Assembly: GCA_949297365.1 (NCBI GenBank)
Contig: CASFSL010000010.1
Coordinates: 1 to 57,208, forward strand
Origin: an uncultured Bacteroidales bacterium
GTDB lineage: Bacteria; Bacteroidota; Bacteroidia; Bacteroidales; UBA932
Length of the DNA: 57,208 nt
Direction: 5' to 3'
The translations under genes were made by a program, and so were the position numbers. The notes below the pieces were generated by a model, which was not told the DNA's origin, made no database searches, and was given only the letters and a program-made list of their open reading frames with translations. Shown in pieces: positions 35,912 through 44,014 of the stretch. How positions within the stretch are numbered: the stretch's first letter is position 1; the number at the start of each line of letters is the position of its first letter.

Positions 35912-36478
35912 CTATTCTTCTATTATAATTTCCTTCATTCTTTTTCTTACGATGTAAGTCGATGCGAACTCCGACAGTGAGTAAAGCAGCAGTCCGGCAC
36001 CGAACAGTATGAACAGCCAGTTGCTGGCCTTGCTGGGGAAGAAGAACATTATCACGCCTATAATGACAGTGAGTGCCGGCCCCAGAAAGACAGTCCACGG
36101 TATCCGCACCACTTTTGCTGTCCTGACCAGGTTCACTATGTCGCCCAGACCGAAAATCAGCAGCACCAGTCCGAATACGAACATGATGAAGTTGATGAAG
36201 AACGACGGGAATACCAGCAGCACCAGTCCGAAGGCGATGTCCACTATGGAGTTGAGCATCAGAAGTGATATCTTCTCCTTTTTCCATCTGCCCGTGTAGT
36301 ACAGTATGATGTTCACGATCCCGATGAGCAGGATCAGCGCACCCAGAATGTACATGCAGTAGTTCTTGACCTGCTCGGGCCAGATAACCAGTACCAGGCC
36401 TCCTATCAGGGCTACGATGGCCCTCGCGTATCCGTAAGATCTGTCAAAAAAGACATTTGTCTGCTTCTCTCCGTTCAT
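35912..36478 (-). CDS. HdeD/DUF308 family membrane protein
   Basis: This 188-residue protein has about six hydrophobic helices in the pattern of HdeD-like DUF308 proteins, for example AIVALIGGLVLVIWPEQ (near residue 17) and GALILLIGIVNIILYY, with a repeat-like internal symmetry (two halves each of three helices). The last residues KRMKEIIIEE are charged and cytosolic. Family members sit in the inner membrane; E. coli HdeD is linked to acid resistance, but the function is generally unclear. The stop codon directly abuts the 3' end of the tRNA-Arg on the other strand. A -7 box for this gene lies at 36513-36506. Confidence 0.8.
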   Translation of the reverse strand: MNGEKQTNVFFDRSYGYARAIVALIGGLVLVIWPEQVKNYCMYILGALILLIGIVNIILYYTGRWKKEKISLLMLNSIVDIAFGLVLLVFPSFFINFIMFVFGLVLLIFGLGDIVNLVRTAKVVRIPWTVFLGPALTVIIGVIMFFFPSKASNWLFILFGAGLLLYSLSEFASTYIVRKRMKEIIIEE

Positions 36479-36505
36479 GTCTATTACGGTCTTTGATTTA
36501 ATTTA

Positions 36506-36513
36506 CAAAGATA
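36506..36513 (-). promoter_or_regulatory. -7 box of the DUF308 gene
   Basis: Read on the minus strand, TATCTTTG matches the -7 consensus 28 bases before the start codon. It diverges from the promoter at 36523-36553. Confidence 0.6.
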
Positions 36514-36522
36514 CAAAACGAT

Positions 36523-36553
36523 TTTGAAAACTCATCAAAACAATATACCTTTG
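36523..36553 (+). promoter_or_regulatory. Consensus promoter of the lipoprotein/WG-repeat run
   Basis: TTTG (36523-36526), 19 bases, then TACCTTTG (36546-36553) is a full consensus match, 20 bases before the ATG at 36574. Confidence 0.8.
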
Positions 36554-36573
36554 TAAGCAAATAAGGCAAAACT

Positions 36574-37068
36574 ATGAGGAAAATCTCTCTATTTTTAATT
36601 CTTTGTGCATTTTCAGTTATGTTCACGTCGTGCGGAAGTGCGTCTAAACTGAGCAAGGCCGATACTCCCTGGACCTATGAAATCGAGAGTGTGGGTGTGG
36701 GCGCGGACGGAACTTACGCCATCAGAGTGTGGAGTTATTACAAGAATGCCAAGATGCCGCTGGAGGTGGCCAAGCGCAATGCCGTACACGCCGTGATATT
36801 CAAGGGTGTGCCGGCAGGCAACGGAGCCGCGTCGCAGCCTCCGATGGTCACGGGGCAGCTGAGCGCTTCCGATACGGCGTTTTTCGACAATTTCTTCATG
36901 GCTGACTATCAGAACTATATCAACTCAGTGGCGAACAGCAGTCTTCGGATCATCAAGCTGCGGGCCAGGGAGTATAAAGTCGGTTATGTGGTGTCCGTGG
37001 CCAAAGACAATCTCAGAAAATATCTTGAGGATCAGGGCGTGATAAAGGGCCTCTCATCGGGATTCTAG
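36574..37068 (+). CDS. Small lipoprotein, unknown function
   Basis: This 164-residue protein has a lipoprotein signal with lipobox FTSC, cysteine 20. The mature part starts CGSASKLSKADTPWTYEIES and includes the strand GTYAIRVWSYYKN and the helix EVAKRNAVHAVIFKGVP, and later a strand YKVGYVVSVAKDNLRKYLE. I do not recognise a named domain with certainty; the arrangement (strand, helix, strand) resembles a small alpha-beta domain with an NA-containing helix that is common in envelope lipoproteins of Bacteroidota. It starts a run of four genes with gaps of 32, 10 and 5 bases. Its expression begins at the full-consensus promoter just upstream. Confidence 0.75.
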   Translation: MRKISLFLILCAFSVMFTSCGSASKLSKADTPWTYEIESVGVGADGTYAIRVWSYYKNAKMPLEVAKRNAVHAVIFKGVPAGNGAASQPPMVTGQLSASDTAFFDNFFMADYQNYINSVANSSLRIIKLRAREYKVGYVVSVAKDNLRKYLEDQGVIKGLSSGF

Positions 37069-37100
37069 ACTATCTTTAACATAATTTTAAACTATTTTTT

Positions 37101-38060
37101 ATGAGAAAAACTGTATTGATCTCGTGTCTGGGAGCGGTGTTGTGCTCGGCGACGGCCGCGGCCCAGACGATGATACCTTTCCAGTCCGGCAAGACATGGG
37201 GGTATAAGGATGCTCAGGGGAAAGTAATCGTCGAGGCCAGGTATGCGGATGCAAGCCAGGCCGTGGACGGTTTCGGCCTTGTGAGCCTTTATGACGGTTC
37301 CGGTTACAAGTGGGGAGTAGTGAGCTCGGACGGACGCGAGGTGCTTCCAGTGGAGTATGACTATGTGGATATGTGCAATGACGGCATGGTGGCCGTGTAC
37401 ACCGGGCCGGTGGATGCAGACAGCCTGTATATGACCGGGGGCCAGTGGAGGTTCGTCAGTCTTGCGGATCTTTCGGAGTCTGCCGGATCCTATAATCTGG
37501 TGGGCCCCTATGTGGACGGTCTGGCCTGGGTCAACAGCAAGCCGACTTCCATGAAGCGTCAGATGAGGGTCATGCCTATACTTGACAAGAAAGGCAAACC
37601 CACCGGTGAAGAGAATATCATATTCGGAGTCTCAGCCTCATTTATGCTGGAGGATATGATCATGCCGGATGACTCGGGCAATGTCGTTCTGGAGGATGCA
37701 GAGTGGGTGCTGATAGACCGCAATGGCACTGCGGTTACGGATGCGTCCTCTCCTTATCAGGCTGTCGGGATGTTCGAGAACGGTCTGGCCTGGGTAAAGC
37801 GCGGCGGTCTGTTCGGCTTTATCAACACGAGCGGGGAGGAGGTCATCCCCGTCAAGTACGTGACGGTGCAGGATGCGCCCGGCTCTCATCCTGCGGCACT
37901 GTTGCTTAATCCGGAGACCGGTGCCGTGAGATGGGTCATGAACGAGGCCGGTCAGATAGCCTGGCTCAATGAGAAGGGCGAGGTGGTGATAGACTTTATA
38001 GACTCTGACGGCAGGGTATCCGTGTTTGACACAGTGGACGAAAATATGTGGGATTATTAA
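37101..38060 (+). CDS. WG-repeat secreted protein
   Basis: The protein has 319 residues and a signal peptide ending near AAA-QT (residue 22). It holds WG/F-G repeats such as KTWGYKDAQGKVIVEARYADA, here spanning residues 30-50, KWGVVSSDGREVLPVEYDYV and LFGFINTSGEEVIPVKYVTV, spaced over the chain with a longer insert in the middle. WG repeats form beta-hairpins and are common in surface or secreted proteins of this phylum; they have no fixed catalytic role. The gene sits between a lipoprotein and another secreted protein of unknown function, so the four-gene run may encode one envelope assembly. Confidence 0.85.
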   Translation: MRKTVLISCLGAVLCSATAAAQTMIPFQSGKTWGYKDAQGKVIVEARYADASQAVDGFGLVSLYDGSGYKWGVVSSDGREVLPVEYDYVDMCNDGMVAVYTGPVDADSLYMTGGQWRFVSLADLSESAGSYNLVGPYVDGLAWVNSKPTSMKRQMRVMPILDKKGKPTGEENIIFGVSASFMLEDMIMPDDSGNVVLEDAEWVLIDRNGTAVTDASSPYQAVGMFENGLAWVKRGGLFGFINTSGEEVIPVKYVTVQDAPGSHPAALLLNPETGAVRWVMNEAGQIAWLNEKGEVVIDFIDSDGRVSVFDTVDENMWDY

Positions 38061-38070
38061 AATTTAAGCT

Positions 38071-39348
38071 ATGAAGAGAATTTATATATTGTCGATTCTG
38101 GCGCTGGCCGCCGTTCTGCCTCAGTCAATGTATGCTCAGGATGTGGATTCCGCGATGAGCTACAGGAGGAGTTCCCTGTATTCGTTTATGATCAGTCATC
38201 CGGACAAGAAGATGGACAGCGAGATAGTGGGCGCGTTCATGGCTCTTGAGACTCCGGACAAATACAACAATCATGACCTGAGCGTCAAGTGTATCACCAG
38301 CGACAGCAAGAAAGAGGACCTTCAGCTTGAGGTCGAGGAGTTCTTTGTCCGCAATGACGTGGCCAAGAGACTGGTGTCAAAATGGTTCCTGAGGAACAAG
38401 GAAACAGGCGGTTTCGAGCCTTCTCTCGTGCTTGACCGCGGTCTGTACGACGCTTCGGCCCTGGACGTGGAGGCCGCATCTCAGACCAAGAGGGGTGTGG
38501 ATGCTCTTGCAGACGGAGGTTACGAGTTGATAAACAATACCTTTGTCATAGTCAATGACATTACCTACGTGGATCATGAGGCCAATGCTGATGCGGCTAC
38601 GAACATCATGACTTTTATCGGAGGTATCGCTACGGCCGTTACAGGTGACGAGAACAACATCGTTACCAGTCTGACCACCCTGGGGTCCATGGTCTCCAGC
38701 ATGATTTCCGGCTTTGCCGTGAATACCACGTCTTATCTGTATCAGCTGGACTGGAACGACAGCGTGGCCAATTATTTCTACGACAATTACTATTACGACA
38801 AGCCGGCACTGGACTCCGCGTCGCAGGCCGCGTTCCTCGCCGATGCTGAGATTGCCGCCCGTAAAGCCGCTTTTGAGGCGGATGACTCTACATTCAGACT
38901 TAAATATGTGGGCAGTTATAAGGCACGCAGTGACAATCCTGTGCTCAGGGGACTGTACAATCCCGAGGATGTGTTCCGCAAAGTCTGCGCCCGTGCGATA
39001 GACAAGAACGTGATGAACCTTCAGAAGAACTTCGACCAGTTCAAGGTAAAGGTGCCTATCAGCAGTGTGGATGCCGAGGCCAAGACCGTTACAGCGAAGA
39101 TCGGTATGAAGGAGGGTGTTACCGCCAAGTCGAAATACGAGATACTTGTGCCTGTCTTCGATGAGGCTACCGGGAAGTTCAAGTACAACCGTAAGGGAAC
39201 TCTGAAACCGGATCCCAAGAAGATATGGGACAACCGTTACATGGCCAATGACGAGCAGGCTGTGGGTTCTGATCTGAACGCCACTACATTCAAGATTACC
39301 GGAGGTGTGGGAATCCTTCCGGGAATGCTTATCCGTGAAATAAAGTAA
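38071..39348 (+). CDS. Secreted protein of unknown function
   Basis: This 425-residue protein starts with a signal peptide (MKRIYILSILALAAVLPQS, cleavage near MYA-QD). The mature chain includes SLYSFMISHPDKKMDSEIVGAF near residue 30, a hydrophobic segment near 175-215 (NIMTFIGGIATAVTG and SMVSSMISGFAV) that may be a membrane-interacting or packed helix, and a beta-rich C-terminus with AKTVTAKIGMKEGVTAKSKYEI and GGVGILPGMLIREIK. I do not recognise a family. It is co-directional with its neighbours, with gaps of 10 and 5 bases, and is followed by a patatin-like lipase gene. Confidence 0.7.
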   Translation: MKRIYILSILALAAVLPQSMYAQDVDSAMSYRRSSLYSFMISHPDKKMDSEIVGAFMALETPDKYNNHDLSVKCITSDSKKEDLQLEVEEFFVRNDVAKRLVSKWFLRNKETGGFEPSLVLDRGLYDASALDVEAASQTKRGVDALADGGYELINNTFVIVNDITYVDHEANADAATNIMTFIGGIATAVTGDENNIVTSLTTLGSMVSSMISGFAVNTTSYLYQLDWNDSVANYFYDNYYYDKPALDSASQAAFLADAEIAARKAAFEADDSTFRLKYVGSYKARSDNPVLRGLYNPEDVFRKVCARAIDKNVMNLQKNFDQFKVKVPISSVDAEAKTVTAKIGMKEGVTAKSKYEILVPVFDEATGKFKYNRKGTLKPDPKKIWDNRYMANDEQAVGSDLNATTFKITGGVGILPGMLIREIK

Positions 39349-39353
39349 GACTT

Positions 39354-40274
39354 ATGAAAAAAGCCGGGAAAGTCGCTCTGGTGCTTGCCAGCGGCGGATC
39401 GAGAGGCCTGGCCCATATAGGTGCGATAGAGGTTCTGGAGGAACGGGGATTTGAGATAACCTCCGTCTCCGGAGCCTCTATGGGTGCTTTGGTGGGCGGT
39501 GTCTATGCGGCCGGAGGCCTGGATGCCTTCAAGGAATGGATGAAGACAGTTGACAGGATGAAGGTCTTCAATCTGATGGACTTTACCATAGGCAACGGAG
39601 GTTTCGTCAAGGGTGAGCGTGTGATAGACGAGCTTAAGTCCATCATACCTGACCGGAAGATAGAGGAGTTGCCGATAAGGTTTACGGCGGTTGCGACGGA
39701 TATCCTGCACCGTAGGGAGGTGGTCTTTGACAGCGGCAGTCTTTATGATGCCATCCGTTCCTCCATATCCCTGCCGTCGGTGTTCACGCCCAACAGGATA
39801 GGGGACATGCTCCTGATAGACGGAGGCGTGGTCAACCCGGTGCCGGTCAACAGAGTGCCGAGAACTCCAGGGGATATTCTGGTCACCGTCGATTTGAACG
39901 GGCCTTTTGAGGAAAAGGAGGAGGACGATGAGCCGGAGCGCAGGAAAGGCCGTATGCGTCAGAGGCTGGAGCAGATAGTGGATACGGTCATGGACAAGGT
40001 CCGGAAAGAGGAGGTGGACAGGGAACTGAAGGCCGGTGAGGACGAAGAAAAGGAAGATGATGACAGTGATATGGGCATCGTATCTATCCTGAACCAGTCC
40101 TCCAGCATGATGATACAGACCAATGCGGACCTGACTCTCCAGCTGTATCCGCCGGACGTGCTGGTACGCATCGCCAAGAACGCCTACGGCACCATGGAAT
40201 TCTACAAATACGACGAGATAGTCGCCCTGGGCCGGCAGAAGATGGAGGCCGCCCTGGCTGAGGCGGGCTATTGA
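39354..40274 (+). CDS. Patatin-like phospholipase (RssA-like)
   Basis: This 306-residue serine hydrolase has the oxyanion glycine motif GGSRGLAHIG (14-23), the nucleophile Ser42 in GASMG, and the catalytic Asp in LLIDGGVVNPVP (near residue 160). Cytosolic patatin-like enzymes hydrolyse phospholipid acyl esters. There is no signal peptide. A strongly charged, Glu/Lys/Arg-rich insert (about residues 185-240, EEKEEDDEPERRKGRMRQ and ELKAGEDEEKEDDDSD) interrupts the C-terminal half, a feature not general to RssA; it may be a flexible loop or an interaction segment. A bidirectional terminator follows. Confidence 0.9.
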   Translation: MKKAGKVALVLASGGSRGLAHIGAIEVLEERGFEITSVSGASMGALVGGVYAAGGLDAFKEWMKTVDRMKVFNLMDFTIGNGGFVKGERVIDELKSIIPDRKIEELPIRFTAVATDILHRREVVFDSGSLYDAIRSSISLPSVFTPNRIGDMLLIDGGVVNPVPVNRVPRTPGDILVTVDLNGPFEEKEEDDEPERRKGRMRQRLEQIVDTVMDKVRKEEVDRELKAGEDEEKEDDDSDMGIVSILNQSSSMMIQTNADLTLQLYPPDVLVRIAKNAYGTMEFYKYDEIVALGRQKMEAALAEAGY

Positions 40275-40300
40275 GCAGTATAGTTTCTGTTGTTAAAAAA

Positions 40301-40336
40301 GAAAACCGGCGGGGATATTGTTTCCTGCCGGTTTTC
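40301..40336. terminator. Bidirectional terminator after the patatin gene
   Basis: GAAAACCGGC (40301-40310) pairs with GCCGGTTTTC (40327-40336), with A and T runs on either side. The plus-strand run and the minus-strand carboxyltransferase gene converge here. Confidence 0.88.
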
Positions 40337-40355
40337 TGTGTTTAGTGACGGCACG

Positions 40356-42137
40356 TTACTCGATGAAGCAGAGTACCTGGTTGATTTCCACGTTATCGTT
40401 GTGCTTTACCTCGACCTGGATGAGCTTGCCGGTTACGGGTGAGTATACAGGCTCTATTCCATAATAGGTCTGGATGTAGCAGACAGGTGTACACTCCTCG
40501 AACTTGGTGCCGATGGCGGGAGCGGTGCTGTCGTCAGCGACATTGTATCTCCATATCAGCTTGCCTTTTGCGACAGCCTGGATGGGCATGGCCTTGGGAT
40601 GCTCTGCCATGACTTTCTCGATGTCGAAGGCGGGTACCTCTACCACCTTGCGGGTGACTACCTTGGGTGCTCCGGCTTTCTCGCGGGCTGCCTCAAGCTC
40701 TTTGTTGAAACGGTCCTTGGCCACGCCGCTCTTGTAGTCGCGGTACTGACGCTCGTGCATTGCGAACTCGAAGAGTTCCTCGTCGTCCTGTCCGCGGTCC
40801 CAGCCTTCCTTCTTCATCTCCTCGATGAACCTGGGCAGTTCGTCCGGGAAAGCGTCCTGGGGATTGCCGGTGTAGAACTCCAGTCCCTTCTCCTTGACGA
40901 TGTCCAGAATCTCCGGAGCCAGTTCGCCGGGCAGCTTGCCGGTCTTGCCGAGAATCATGTTCATGGTGTCCTTGTCTATCGTCTTCCATCTGGGCTCGCC
41001 CTTGAGGGTGTGCATCAGGTTCATCAGCGCGGTGTTCTTCACGTACTGGCTGAAAGGAGTTACGAGCGGGGGATAACCGAGCTTGGGCCATACGTACTCG
41101 ACTTCCTGGAAGAGCATCACCATCAGCTCGTTGAGGGAGACTTCCTTCTTGCCCTGATTGCGCAGTGACATGTTGATGGCGCTCTGGAATCCTTTAAGGT
41201 CGGCCATCATGGAGCCCATCATGCCGCCGGGCAGGCCACAGCCTACGAGGAGGGAGGAACTGATGTAGTTGTTCGGCTCGATGAACATGCCGAGGAAGTC
41301 ATCAATGAATGTCTGGGTGAGTCTTCTGGCCTCCATGTAGGCGTCCATATTGATGTCCTTCACGAGGAATCCTGCATCCTTCAGCATGGCTTGGATCGTG
41401 ATAACGTCCGGATGAATCTTGCCCCATGAGAGCGGTTCCATGGCCACGTCCAGATAGTCGGCACCGGCACGGGCTACCTCCAGCATGGAGGCTACCGAGA
41501 AGCCAGGGCCAGAATGGCCGTGGTACTGTACGACGATATGGGGATATTTGTCCTTGATGCATTTTGTCAGACGGCCCAGAAAAGCGGGACGGCCGATACC
41601 TGCCATGTCCTTGAGGCAGATCTCGTCGCAGCCGTATTCCACCACCTTGTCCACGATGTCCATGTAGTATTCGACGGTGTGTACGGGCGAATATGTGATA
41701 CTGAGCGCGACCTGGGATATCATGCCGCCTTCCTTGGCCAGTATTACAGAGTCTTTCAGGTTGCGGTGGTCATTGAGGCCGCAGAAAGAGCGGGAGATAT
41801 TGGTGCCCTGCTTTGCCTTCACCCTATACATAAGGGCCCTGACATCCCTGGGTACCGGATTCATGCGGAGAGCGTTGAGGCCTCTCTCAAGCATGTGTGT
41901 CTGGATGCCGACCTTGTTGAAAGGCGCGGTCCAGGCCCTTACGGCCTTGTTGGGGTTCTCTCCGAAGAGGAGGTTCACCTGCTCGAATGCTCCTCCGTTG
42001 GTCTCCACTCTGTCGAAGCATCCCATCTCTATTATCACCGGCGCAATCTGCACCAACTGGTCTACCCTGGGGACGTATTTGCCCGAGGACTGCCACATAT
42101 CCCTGTATACAAGGGAGAATTTTATTTCACGTGCCAT
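40356..42137 (-). CDS. Carboxyltransferase (oxaloacetate decarboxylase/pyruvate carboxylase type) with a biotinyl-like domain lacking the lysine
   Basis: This 593-residue protein has the carboxyltransferase barrel with YRDMWQSS, FCGLNDHRN, ICLKDMAGI (with the metal/carboxylated Lys) and YHGHSGPGF, and the conserved domain tail around residues 300-450. It resembles the alpha subunit of sodium-pumping oxaloacetate decarboxylase or subunit B of pyruvate carboxylase, which moves carboxyl groups between biotin and pyruvate/oxaloacetate. The C-terminal ~65 residues have the biotinyl-domain frame, with SPVTGKLIQVEVKHNDNVEI aligning to the usual end, but the position of the (E)AMKM biotin motif reads QTYYGIEPV, so the biotinylated lysine is replaced by Tyr. 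Either the enzyme uses a separate carrier, or this domain is structural. No partner subunit lies in the window. Confidence 0.85.
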   Translation of the reverse strand: MAREIKFSLVYRDMWQSSGKYVPRVDQLVQIAPVIIEMGCFDRVETNGGAFEQVNLLFGENPNKAVRAWTAPFNKVGIQTHMLERGLNALRMNPVPRDVRALMYRVKAKQGTNISRSFCGLNDHRNLKDSVILAKEGGMISQVALSITYSPVHTVEYYMDIVDKVVEYGCDEICLKDMAGIGRPAFLGRLTKCIKDKYPHIVVQYHGHSGPGFSVASMLEVARAGADYLDVAMEPLSWGKIHPDVITIQAMLKDAGFLVKDINMDAYMEARRLTQTFIDDFLGMFIEPNNYISSSLLVGCGLPGGMMGSMMADLKGFQSAINMSLRNQGKKEVSLNELMVMLFQEVEYVWPKLGYPPLVTPFSQYVKNTALMNLMHTLKGEPRWKTIDKDTMNMILGKTGKLPGELAPEILDIVKEKGLEFYTGNPQDAFPDELPRFIEEMKKEGWDRGQDDEELFEFAMHERQYRDYKSGVAKDRFNKELEAAREKAGAPKVVTRKVVEVPAFDIEKVMAEHPKAMPIQAVAKGKLIWRYNVADDSTAPAIGTKFEECTPVCYIQTYYGIEPVYSPVTGKLIQVEVKHNDNVEINQVLCFIE

Positions 42138-42218
42138 GAATGGTTAGTTAGTGTTTATTGAAATCGTTAAAAATTTTCTCCAAATATAGAAATTTTGTGT
42201 GAATAAGAAAAGTATTCT

Positions 42219-42226
42219 TATATTTG
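42219..42226 (+). promoter_or_regulatory. tRNA-His promoter -7 box
   Basis: TATATTTG, with a TTTG at 42194-42197 (21-base spacer), lies 29 bases before the tRNA. Confidence 0.65.
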
Positions 42227-42255
42227 CAGTCCCTTTTGAGAGAAAAAGGGTATAT

Positions 42256-42330
42256 GGTGGATGTAGCTCAGTTGGTTAGAGCATTGGTTTGTGGCACCAA
42301 GGGTCGTGGGTTCGAATCCCATCTTCCACC
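42256..42330 (+). tRNA. tRNA-His (anticodon GTG)
   Basis: The cloverleaf has the G at -1 typical of tRNA-His, acceptor GTGGATG with CTTCCAC, the D arm GCTC, the anticodon stem TTGGT with ACCAA around TTGTGGC, and the T arm GTGGG-TTCGAAT-CCCAT. Acceptor position 6-67 appears as U-U, a single mismatch. CCA is not encoded. Confidence 0.93.
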
Positions 42331-42336
42331 CGCCCG

Positions 42337-42362
42337 CAGCCGTCGGAACGTTCCGGCGGCTG
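42337..42362. repeat. 26-base palindrome after tRNA-His
   Basis: CAGCCGTCGGAAC (42337-42349) is followed directly by its complement, GTTCCGGCGGCTG (42350-42362), with one G-T pair. It may be a tRNA terminator, although no T run follows, or an operator for the AraC-type gene 20 bases downstream. Confidence 0.6.
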
Positions 42363-42381
42363 ATTTGTTATTATAGTAGGT

Positions 42382-42951
42382 ATGGATGACAGCAGGCTGT
42401 ATATTAAGAACATGGTGTGTCCGCGGTGTATAATGACCGTAAGGAACATACTTGACCGCTGTGGAGTCGCGCCGCTCAATGTGGAACTTGGCGTAGTGTC
42501 TTTGGAGGCTCCTCCCGCAGATGAAGTAAGGGAAAGAATCCGCAGTATGCTGGAGGAATACGGTTTTGAGTTGCTGGATGACAGTCGGATGCGTTGTGTC
42601 GAGCAGATAAGGGTAGGGGTTATCGAATATGTCCGCAGTCCTGAACTTCAGGAGAGGATGAATATGTCCGGATATCTTCAGGAAAAATGTCATAGGGAAT
42701 ACAGTTTTCTGAGCAAGCTGTTTACGGAGGTCCGCGGAATGACAGTAGAGCGTTTCGGTATCCTGCAGAAAGTGGAACTTGCCAAGGAACTGCTTTTTTA
42801 CGGAGAAATGACGGTGAGTGAGATTGCTGACCGTCTGCATTATTCCAGCACGGCGCACCTGAGCGCTCAGTTCAAGTCCGTGACAGGCTTGTCGCCTACT
42901 CAGTTCCGCAACATGAAGAACCGCAGTCTCACCTCAATTGACCGGATATGA
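42382..42951 (+). CDS. AraC-family regulator with an N-terminal HMA-like CxxC domain
   Basis: This 189-residue protein joins an HMA-like metal domain (residues about 1-65), with MVCPRCIMTVRN carrying Cys13 and Cys16, to an AraC-type helix-turn-helix (about 105-180). The HTH contains FTEVRGMTVERF, ELAKELLFYGEMTVSEIADRL and LSAQFKSVTGLSP. The combination suggests that metal binding to the HMA part controls DNA binding, and Bacteroidota genomes have similar fusions near copper genes. The stop overlaps the following histidine kinase gene (ATGA), so it is translationally coupled to a two-component pair, and a CopA-type ATPase lies 3.6 kb downstream on the same strand. Copper as the ligand is an inference. 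Confidence 0.85.
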   Translation: MDDSRLYIKNMVCPRCIMTVRNILDRCGVAPLNVELGVVSLEAPPADEVRERIRSMLEEYGFELLDDSRMRCVEQIRVGVIEYVRSPELQERMNMSGYLQEKCHREYSFLSKLFTEVRGMTVERFGILQKVELAKELLFYGEMTVSEIADRLHYSSTAHLSAQFKSVTGLSPTQFRNMKNRSLTSIDRI

Positions 42952-44000
42952 GCGCAGAAGCAGGCAGTCGGACCGCACCTCCCGTAAGGATGATTACGCT
43001 GAGGAGAATAGTCGCCTACACCTTTCTGGTGGAGCTCTACAATGTGCTGGTGATTCTGTTGGGGATAGTGTTGCGTTCGGAACCCCAGCTGAATGACAAG
43101 GGATTCTGGGAGATTGTCTCCATATTCGCATATACAGTGATTCCCGAGATAATCATCACCTTTATAATATTTCTGACCGTGTTTTATGTTACCAGACAGA
43201 AGTGGCTGTACTCCAGAAATTTCTATAAGGTGATAGCGGATATTCTCCTTTCTATGGCGGTGGCCTTTGCTGTGTACAGGCTTTTTCTGGTCGTGTTTCA
43301 TGTTTTCAATCCGGCTCTGCGTATCAACTGGGATGAGGCGTTCGCCAATGTGATTCTTATCCTGTTCATAGTGGAGACCATTTACTTTTCATACAATTAC
43401 CGCGTAACCGTCAAGCAGGCCGAGGAGGCCAGGAGCGAGGCTCTTCAGTATAAATACAATGTGCTTAAGACACAGGTCAATCCTCATTTCCTGTTCAATT
43501 CCCTCAACATTCTTTCCTCTCTGGTGTCCATAGACGTGCGCAAGTCGGAGGAGTTCATAGCTTCTCTGTCCCGGATGTACAGGTATGTGATAGACTCGCA
43601 GGACAAGGCGGTGGTTCCCATGGAGGAGGAACTGGAGAGTCTTGAATGCTATGTGTCGATATTGAAGATGCGCTACTGCAATCAGTTTGAGGTCAGGATA
43701 TCAGGGACGGACAATGCTGTAGGAAAGAAGATAGTTCCCATGACCCTGCAGTTGCTGATAGAGAATGTTACAAAGCATAATATAGTCTCGACAAAGTATC
43801 CGATGTCGGTCTCGGTGGACATGTCATCCGATTATGTCTCGGTAAGCAATCCAGTCAGGTCGAGAAATGTCAGCGGAGAGGGAACCGGCAGTACGGGGGT
43901 AGGTCTTAAGTACATATCCGAGCAGTACAGGGCCAACGGCAAGGAGGTGATAATAGAGCGCGGCAGTGATGTTTTTACAGTCAGAATACCGTATTTATAG
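42948..44000 (+). CDS. LytS/YehU-type sensor histidine kinase
   Basis: This 350-residue protein has four predicted helices in the first ~150 residues (YTFLVELYNVLVILLGIVL, IIITFIIFLTVFYVT and others), then a coiled linker and the LytS-type His_kinase block QVNPHFLFNSLN with His180, SEEFIASLSRMYRYVID and MEEELESLECYVSIL. The ATPase part has the N-box ENVTKHN and the GTGSTGVGL segment. LytS-type kinases signal through LytTR regulators, one of which is encoded 14 bases downstream. There is no extracytoplasmic sensor domain beyond the helices, so the signal may be membrane-related or come from a partner. Confidence 0.9.
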   Translation: MSAEAGSRTAPPVRMITLRRIVAYTFLVELYNVLVILLGIVLRSEPQLNDKGFWEIVSIFAYTVIPEIIITFIIFLTVFYVTRQKWLYSRNFYKVIADILLSMAVAFAVYRLFLVVFHVFNPALRINWDEAFANVILILFIVETIYFSYNYRVTVKQAEEARSEALQYKYNVLKTQVNPHFLFNSLNILSSLVSIDVRKSEEFIASLSRMYRYVIDSQDKAVVPMEEELESLECYVSILKMRYCNQFEVRISGTDNAVGKKIVPMTLQLLIENVTKHNIVSTKYPMSVSVDMSSDYVSVSNPVRSRNVSGEGTGSTGVGLKYISEQYRANGKEVIIERGSDVFTVRIPYL

Positions 44001-44014
44001 TTAAATTTGTGCGG

